A stretch of 64,000 bases of DNA from Halichondria panicea (lineage: Eukaryota; Porifera; Demospongiae; Suberitida; Halichondriidae). Below are positions 57,309 to 64,000 of the stretch, piece by piece. The notes below the pieces were generated by a model. The model had not been told where the DNA came from, ran no database searches, and saw only the letters and a program-made list of their open reading frames with translations. Every line of letters starts with the position of its first letter. The first letter of the stretch is position 1. The stretch is taken from assembly GCF_963675165.1 (NCBI RefSeq), contig NC_087390.1, positions 3,734,001 to 3,798,000 of the forward strand. Reading direction: 5' to 3'. The translations under genes and the position numbers were made by a program.

Positions 57309-57846
57309 TTATATAATGGGTCTGTTCCACGAAGGACGATTTCCTGGGTATCTGCTACGGCCGTTGGCGTACCTGCATCTTGCCTGACACAGTCTCTTGT
57401 TGTAGGCGGCGGACGACATGGGGAGCGGGAGGAGGAAGAGTAGGGTTGACGGCTCCACCCCAGTACCTGGTCGCCCTGCAGTTCTCTGACCGGTGGTTGT
57501 CATCCAAGCAGTAGGAGCAGCGGGGTATGTCCCGCCTCTTGGTAGAGCCGAGGGTTTGGCCCTGTTCCATTTGTTTTGCACCTCACGATGAGGGCGAGCA
57601 TCCCGTGTCAGAATAGCGTTCCACCCAGACGGAAATGGTGGGTGTCGGGCGTCCTGTTGGTGGGGGATTGTCCGAGGTGATCTTGCTTATCTCCACAAAC
57701 TTCACATTTTGTGGGCAACAGCGGTTGACACCGTGGCACCGGGTGGAGGCTGGTTGAGGGACTGCAAGGGAGGGGGTAAGGTTGGGGTAACCGTGCGAGG
57801 TACTGTGGTTAGCTCTGGATACACTGCAGGTAAGCGGGGGCGGCAA
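57309..57846 (-). pseudogene. Gag-like fragment with a CCHC zinc knuckle
   Basis: On the minus strand, RRDIPRCSYCLDDNHRSENC holds a C-x2-C-x4-H-x4-C knuckle (about 57525-57490). An upstream segment includes TISVWVER; the two parts are in different frames. Such knuckles occur in gag-like ORFs of DIRS and other retroelements. It points away from the DIRS-like block on the plus strand, so it is either a separate insertion or an inverted piece. The right flank is a Pro/Ala-rich low-complexity tail. Confidence 0.45.
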
Positions 57847-57989
57847 TTAAGGGACGAGGGCGTGGCCTCAGTTATTCTCTGCGGGTGCGGCCTGGGCGGG
57901 GCTTACCTTGATGTAGGCGTGGCAGTTTCTCTGTGGGTGTGGGGCTTTCCTTGTTGGAGGCCACGCCTCCAAGCAAGCTGCTGTAAAAG

Positions 57990-59200
57990 CAACCATAAAA
58001 TAATTGCGGACGCCCTGACGTGGCACCTCCACGCATTCCGTATGTGGACCACTACCTTTATCATCCTAGGCCACCTTGGGCGTACCCCTCGCTCCTCACA
58101 AAACAGAGAGCCCGACAACCTGTTTGACTTTCCTTGGGATCGAAATTGACTCCTCCTGCGAGCTCGAGTCGTTAATCGGCCTCCTCAACCATGCCTGTAA
58201 GGTGGTCCGCTCCTTCCTTCGCCGCATGCTGAACCTTCTGCACTCCATGTGCCACCCCCCCACGGGACAATCCTCATCCGTCTGAACAGCAGCGACCTGG
58301 CATGGTGGCTGGCCTGGAACGGGACCCCTACCACATGCCCCATGTCACTATGACGTCCGACGCATCCGGATGCGGAGCATGGCACCAACTCTCATGGACG
58401 TGGGACTACCGATCTTCCCACCTGACATAATCCTGGCCTGCACCACCTGGGGGCAAGGGTGTGACAACCAGGTGGTCGTTTGGTCGTTGAACCAACACCG
58501 AAGGAATCATGCAACTTTCGTGGAGGCGTCCTACAACATACACATTGACTCTGTCACACATGCTAACCATTTGGCCGACGACCTCTCACGTAACCGGCTC
58601 CCTTCCTTTTTTGTGAAGGCGGACGCGTTCCCCTCCCACGTCCCCTGGCGTTTGCTGGACCTCCTCCTAGACCAGCAGATCAACAGGGCCTAGCCCCTAC
58701 GTATAAGTCAGCAAAACTTCCACAACTTCTGTGTCCCATTCCCTGCGTACTCCTCTGTCTCGTTCCTGGCTGATGAGGGCCGCAAACGTGCAAATCCTAT
58801 ATTTGGCAGCTATCCGTAATATGCAGATATCGATTGGCAGAGATCCTGAAGAGGGTACAGGCAGGCGCTAGGTCATGAATCAGACTCCCCATAACAATCA
58901 AGCTGATGTACCAGCTGCACGACAAGCCAGAGAAACCGGGTTCTTTCGGCTCGGTGAACTCCTGCCTGTCTTGGGCGTGAAAACCGACCCAACCATGGTC
59001 CAAGTCCGGCTCCGAAAGTCGAAATGCGACCAGGGGGCACACTGGCAAAGCCACACTCGCCCATCCACCAGGGCCCGGCGACCCTGCAACCACTCAGCGA
59101 CTTCCGCTGCTGTGGCTCGGTAGGTGGCAGAGTGCAGCCGGACCCCGGCCGAGCATCATTAATTTTGCCAGGGTCATGTCCACCACATCATCTCACGAAC
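57990..59200 (+). pseudogene. Decayed DIRS-like retroelement (RT/RNase H and tyrosine recombinase remnants)
   Basis: Plus-strand blocks in changing frames follow the DIRS order. They are: YVDHY at 58041-58055 (RT catalytic box, second Asp replaced by His); VPLAPHKTESPTTCLTFLGI; ELESLIGLLNHACKVV; SFLRRML; MTSDASGCGAWH (RNase H-like, about 58350); HANHLADDLSR (about 58560); LAAIRNMQISIG (58800 on); GFFRLGELLP at 58938-58967 (box I Arg of the tyrosine recombinase); and LGRWQSAA at 59116-59139. Deletions and stops separate nearly every block. No split direct or inverted terminal repeats were identified, so the borders are approximate. Confidence 0.75.
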
Positions 59201-59239
59201 AAGCGGAACGTAGACTGCCCTATTCTGTGAATATATACA

Positions 59240-60120
59240 TATTGTCACTTCCTACAGATACTCTACATTTTTGGGGGACCATTCCTTGGGGCTGACGTTC
59301 TGGACTGGCTGCAGTTGACTTCTTTCAGGGAATTGACTATGAGGGTAGTGTGTGTGCATTTCATTGATCCTACATAGACAGACACACACATACACAAACA
59401 CCCTACCGTATACCTCGCTTGCGCATGCACACCGAGGCATAATAAATTATACCACTCTAAAAACACACTTGCCAAATAGTACCCACCTAAGGGTTTCCTA
59501 CTTCTGCTGACCAGTACATACACTATGTCCACAGTTCAAATTTAACTGCTGACCAGTACATACACTATGTCATGGACGTCCACAGTTCAAATTTAACAAT
59601 GCACTAACTACGGTAATGTTTGCACCTTGCTTGATTACATCAACTCTGCGCACTTAAGGCCCGGGTCCAGATTTCAACACCAAAATTTACACTATGTTCA
59701 TACTGCTGTATTATTTGCAATATACAGTGTATGCTGCATCAAAATGATCCAAAATGAAGCTCAATGTTTTCTTTTTCCAAAAAACTAATTAGCTTAATTC
59801 AATTATGCTAATTAGTCCCATAAATGGTGATGACGTCATGGCACTTTCAGAAAGAGAAGTGCAAATACGGCGTTGAAGATGCCAAGATCAAGCTTCAAAA
59901 ACAAGGCTAGATGAACATCTCATAGCTAGGTACTAGTATCCTTGATGGGAAGAGTAGGAGTTATTGTATTCTTGAGATACACAAAATAGCCTACCTCTAG
60001 AGTGGCTGTCAGAGCTAAAGAAGCTAGCATAGCTAAGAAAGTTTTGGACATTTTTACTTCCCATCAAGGAAACATAATCATAACAACATACTCTATCTTT
60101 TGAGGGCCTAAACAGCTACT
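59240..60120. other. Gene-free stretch with a tandem duplication
   Basis: A family C end (GTATACCTCGCTTGCGCATG) lies at 59406. Two tandem units, each starting CTGCTGACCAGTACATACAC, span 59504-59597; the second has a 10-bp extra piece. TTACTTCCCATCAAGGA at 60054 is the complement of TCCTTGATGGGAAG at 59939, a foldback pair. Confidence 0.55.
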
Positions 60121-60125
60121 CTTAC

Positions 60126-61564
60126 CTTGTTTAAGTCCGCCGTATTTGTTACCAAAGATAATCTATAATAGTTCTAGCAGCTAGCTAAGCAAATACATTG
60201 ACCTTATGACGTCACATGCAATGAATAACATTAATAAACATTATGAATCTCATTAACACTACATGATCTACATGATCTACACAAAATGTTGGCAATGAAT
60301 AAAATTAATCTTATCAGTGCCTGACCCAGGCCTTAACTGCGCAGAGAAGGTTCTTCCAGTGAGAGTGTATGCGTCGACAAATCCACTGATGTACATGTAG
60401 TGTAACTATATTATGTCACAGCTATAGGCCTGACAACTAGATTCACTGATGGTTTACTTCACCTTGTGAGAAGTTTTCTAACGTAACTCATCGACCAGCA
60501 TCATTGGATCAACCACTGAACCAGGAACATTCGTTTCAACAGTCAACAGCCCATGGATGTCAGCTTCACCAATGGCAAGGGAGCCAGAACAAGGAACATG
60601 CTCTCAAGGGAACGACTTAAAAATGGCAAAGGGTTCATATCCATCTCTTGATGCAGAGGTATGATAATGTACAATAATGATCAATCATAAGTAGGGCCGC
60701 ATCCAGGTCTCCAGGTCAGGGGGGGAATGTAGGAGGGTCAAAGTGTCCCACGCCGTATGCACGCCAAACTAGGGAGCATGCTTCCAGAAAATTGATAGAT
60801 TCTTCAGCTCACAAGTCATCATAATTATAGCAGTAAATGCCAAATCCTGGGGGGGGAAGGTAACTCACCTGAGTCGGTTCCGTAGAGCTGAATGTGAATT
60901 CAATTTTTTCAGAGTTTTGAAGACGAAAGGTGACTTAGGTGGCACACTCACTTCGCTGCTCTAAGACGGAAAACTTGCAAGAGAAGTTTGCTCTTATCAT
61001 TTGTAGTTTCTGAATGCAAAAAAATTAATAATGTGCATGCTGCCTGGGTAACATGCAGTCATGTTAAAATACTTCTGTTCGTCGCTTCAACTTATTTTCT
61101 TCTTTCGCCTGTCCAAAAACAAAAGTACATACTTATACTATCAAATGCCCCTCAGGGGTGGTAATATACTGCCATCCAAACTAATAACCTTTTGTCGATC
61201 GACAGCCATCGATGCATCAAATTCCCTATTCTGCTGTGCGATCACTTCAGTAATTGAGGAACCTCCTTGAATGAGTATGAGGGAAGCTCTGGATCTTGCT
61301 AGAGCAAAATTAATAGTTCACCATAAAAAAAATCACTAAACCATAATTTTATATGATGCTTACATCATCACTAAACCATAATTCTTACATCATCCAAAGA
61401 ACTGTTTTCTTGTCCACATGAGAAGGACCCACATGAGAAGGACCAGCCTGTGATAAACAATAAGCTTAGTATCATGAACAAAACAAATAGCCGGTACCAA
61501 ATTTGGACCACCCACCATGTCCAAAGAAGAGTTAGCACTGACACCCTCCAGAAGACTTGGGCGC
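60126..61564 (-). CDS. Tentative multi-exon gene of unknown function (partial)
   Basis: Five candidate exons in transcript order, 61498-61564, 61389-61447, 61189-61294, 60869-60960 and 60126-60162, have AG/GT borders and chain in one frame. They encode segments such as LLEGVSANSSLDMVGGPNL, SITEVIAQQNREFDASMAVD and SPFVFKTLKKLNSHSAL. The AQQNREFDASMAVDRQK stretch resembles the helix before the UBX-like domain seen in UBX proteins and in some invertebrate HECT ligases; that likeness is weak. No UBX or HECT domain follows before the DIRS remnants. The donor at 61188 is atypical (GTTATT). It could be the remains of a larger gene continued from 62.2 kb. The function is not assigned. Confidence 0.35.
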
Positions 61565-61744
61565 CTATAGTGAAACAAACACATTTAATTTAACGCAATT
61601 ATAGCATCACTCTCTTTGACTGCTTGATATATACCATCATTGTTATCATCTGTAGCTAAGTACTTATTGTTTATTGTTGTTTGACCAACATACTAAGTAA
61701 AATTATTTTGTAAAAAGCTTTAATAGGATTGGCACTAACTTTTT

Positions 61745-62204
61745 AGCTTTAGCTGTTTTTTTCACTCAGATATAAGAACCCCTTTCGGGTGATGACATCA
61801 CTTCCATCCATTTCGATTTGTTAATGATTTGTATCTGTCTGCAAGTACTGCCACTCCTGTAAGTTATCGATGTTGCAAAATGCTCGAACAATTTCCCTTC
61901 CAAGATGCTCATTGAACGTTTAAATTGTATAGTCTGCACTCTGCCTTCACCCTTGAGCTCATTTCGATATTGCCCTCGATTCGTACAAACTACATAACTT
62001 GCACACGGCCCTGAGTATTCGTAGCCTTTTTTTTCTTTTGAGAAGAACTAGCACAGGACACACTGGTTGGGTCGAAGGGGCCATAGGAGGGTGAAGGAAA
62101 CAGATTGTTGAGGGCATGAGATTCTAGCTTAGACGGTCTGCACAGCTGTTTTGAAACACTTAGAGCTTTCTTTACAAGCGAACCATTGATGACTGTTTAA
62201 AGAA
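61745..62204 (-). pseudogene. Decayed coding block of an unidentified paralogous family
   Basis: An AG acceptor near 62205 opens INGSLVKKALSVSKQL ... PSYGPFDPTSVSC ... KKKKATNTQ. Beyond it, blocks RVQTIQFKRSMS, HLGREIVRAFCNID and DGSDVITRKGFLYLSEK lie in different frames or after a stop. The order looks like one domain (basic linker, beta-rich segment, VITRxGxLYLxE ending) damaged by at least one frameshift and one stop. It may be the upstream part of the tentative gene at 60126-61564. Confidence 0.35.
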
Positions 62205-63317
62205 TACATAAATGCCATGTTTAATTATAAAGAAGGATTGTAAACGAGGCTACCTCACAGCATACTTTTATGTTTCCCTGCGTTAAAGGCATGCACCAAG
62301 CAAATAATTATAGTTGTATTGTAAGACTGAGCAATTATACGGTAGTGTCAAGTTAGTTATGGAGGACTTTTGGTATATAAAACTCCCAAAGACCAAACCA
62401 ACAGTACTGTGTTTTCGTGTTTTGGGTGAGATCCAGAGGGGGGGGGGGGGGGGGAGTGTTTCTGTTTCTGCCAGCCAATCTTAATCCAAGTTATGTCTAA
62501 GAAGTAGGAAGAGATTTAGTGCTAATGAAAGTTTCCTGACAGCATGGCTGTTAAAATCAAGACAAGAACAGGTCAAGTCAAGTCAAAATTTTACCCAACA
62601 ACAGCCAACCCACCTGGGTCAAAAATGGTTTAGCTGTGAAAACACAAGGAGCTAATTCTGAGGTGTTTTACATGTTTGTGAGTTAAGCCTGTAGTTTCCT
62701 ATCACCTCACTCTTAACATGTACAAGTAGTGCATGCATGGTTATTTTTACTATGCCACTATACAGCTGGCTGGCTATAGCTATAACCAGCAGATCACTCT
62801 ACGACTTGATGCTTGTGGTTACGCAGTTCAATCTGGTTAAAGGGCTCGTATAACTTATGACTATGCAATCAGGGAGTCACATGTAACTGAGTGTTTATAC
62901 CTTCCATTCTTTGATCTGGTACATGCTGTTAATTAATGAAAGCACCGCAGGCTAGGTGGAGCTAAAGCTACTAGCTATTATAGCAATCGTTATAATTATC
63001 ATGATGAACATCCAGTCCAAGTCTTAATTAATCGCTGCTATCTTACTAAGAGTGTAGCGACACTACATGGACAAGTTTTGCTACGCACTCTTCCGCTGCA
63101 ATGGTATTCCAATTAAGGCATAAATCGAGAATTATTTTGCGAATTAAAATCCAAGACTAGAAGCCTATAGAAACTTTTACTTGCACTCATTGATTCTTAG
63201 CAGCTGTAGCAGTCTACACACACAGACACACAACCGTATACCTCGCTTGCACATGCTCACCAATTGCACATGCGCACCAAGGCATATGATGTCCCAAAGT
63301 AATAGATAGGATCTAAG
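62205..63317. other. Gene-free stretch
   Basis: It contains a poly-G run at about 62436-62453 and a family C repeat at about 63060-63290 (ACACTACATGGACAAGTTTT, TAGAAGCCTATAGAAACTTT, GTATACCTCGCTTGCACATG). No exon was recognised. Confidence 0.6.
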
Positions 63318-63510
63318 AGGCCACTCCAACAAAGAACTTAGTTTCCCGTCCTGAGCGCGCATGCTTTCAGTGGTTGGATGTCATTTTAATTAATTAATAT
63401 GGCATCATCAAACCACAAGGCCATGTGGCTGCAGGCTGGTATTGAAGCTCGCCCTTGTTAAAATTCTGAGAAGTCAGGACGGGAAACTAAGTTCTTTGTT
63501 TGAGTGGCCT
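63318..63510. mobile_element. Inverted-repeat element, 193 bp
   Basis: It opens AGGCCACTCCAACAAAGAAC and TTAGTTTCCCGTCCTGA and closes with the complement (TCAGGACGGGAAACTAAG ... GAGTGGCCT), arms of about 37 bp with one or two mismatches. Non-coding MITE. Confidence 0.75.
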
Positions 63511-63569
63511 AATGTTTGCTACATTATTGTGAACACTAACTCTATACTATGGTTAACATTATCTAAAAG

Positions 63570-63809
63570 CTAGAGATTTTCTTTTATATGCCCCCAACTC
63601 ACTTCTAGTTCTATGGCAACTTGTACAACACTTCTATCACATCCTTTCCTATCATCCTCTAAGTCCACAAAGTTGCCCCTCGTGTTTAACTTGCAGAGCC
63701 AGGGTGGTAGCATCACTGTCATTTGGTAGCACGTCCTCCTTTCATCAACGGTGCCATTGGACATAAAGGTCACTGGACGCTTTGTAGCAAACAAGAACAG
63801 ACTTCTCAA
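63570..63809 (-). other. Unassigned open frame near the right edge
   Basis: 79 codons on the minus strand including TVMLPPWLCKLNTRG and NFVDLEDDRKGCDRS. The amino-acid make-up is plausible for protein, but no domain is recognised, no convincing splice borders were found, and two other frames are also open over parts. It could be an exon of the tentative minus-strand gene at 60-62 kb, or noise. Confidence 0.2.
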
Positions 63810-64000
63810 ACAGTTCCTTTTCCATCTTCAGATCAGAATAGACAGAGTTCTCACTTGGGCATGCAGTATGGAAGAGTCTCATGGCATGGTGGCATGCGCG
63901 ATAATAATTAACCCTTTCCCCGTTGAAGCCGTCATATGACGGCCACTCTAGTGGTCATTTTCAAAAATTCGTTGTGCCCACTGTGTTGGAGCTATGCACA

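Noticed and set aside
57903..58388. Minus-strand open frames across the DIRS-like block
   Set aside because: The plus strand carries recognisable DIRS RT and RNase H sequence here, so these are shadows of GC-rich coding remnants.
60480..60670. Plus-strand frame (STSIIGSTTEPGTFVSTVNS) followed by a GTATGA donor
   Set aside because: The acceptor is poor, there is no neighbouring plus-strand exon and no family similarity.

Overview
The window reads as nuclear DNA of an invertebrate animal. It is AT-rich, with genes cut into many short exons by GT..AG introns, four conserved metazoan housekeeping genes, and very many small inverted-repeat transposons. No bacterial or viral genome features are seen. 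The early-animal-type retroelements (a DIRS-like tyrosine-recombinase element and a reverse-transcriptase family with a C-terminal nuclease-like region) and the density of short inverted-repeat elements point to a sponge or another early-branching animal. That placement is inference.

Four cellular genes were assembled exon by exon from splice sites and matching reading-frame phases. (1) VPS50/syndetin, minus strand, 91-2948: 13 exons, N-terminal 296 residues, running off the left edge. (2) SUGCT, a class III CoA-transferase, plus strand, 3161-8650: 11 exons, complete at 435 residues with a probable mitochondrial presequence. Its ATG lies 212 bp from the VPS50 ATG, head to head. (3) A PIP4K2-type phosphatidylinositol 5-phosphate 4-kinase, minus strand, 12166-24929: 11 exons, 482 residues. 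(4) CDC16/APC6, a subunit of the anaphase-promoting complex, minus strand, 34647-46221: 3 exons, 562 residues, two introns of about 5 kb filled with transposons. The four genes belong to unrelated pathways (endosome recycling, glutarate metabolism, phosphoinositide signalling, mitosis); nothing suggests functional clustering.

The rest is mostly mobile DNA. Three copies of one reverse-transcriptase family occur at different stages of decay: 27.55-30.27 kb (nearly full length, frameshifted), 31.28-32.21 kb (minus strand, catalytic core deleted) and 48.14-50.02 kb (5'-truncated, open frame, poly-A tail and a 12-bp target duplication, inserted into an older inverted-repeat element). A 2.83-kb hAT-like DNA transposon at 51827-54658 has perfect ends and one frameshift in its transposase, and a diverged relative of its 5' end sits in a PIP4K intron. 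A decayed DIRS-like element lies at about 58.0-59.2 kb, with a zinc-knuckle gag-like fragment on the opposite strand beside it. At least ten families of short inverted-repeat elements fill introns and intergenic DNA.

The right end (60.1-62.2 kb, minus strand) holds a tentative multi-exon gene and an adjoining decayed coding block of uncertain identity. No tRNA, rRNA or CRISPR was recognised.
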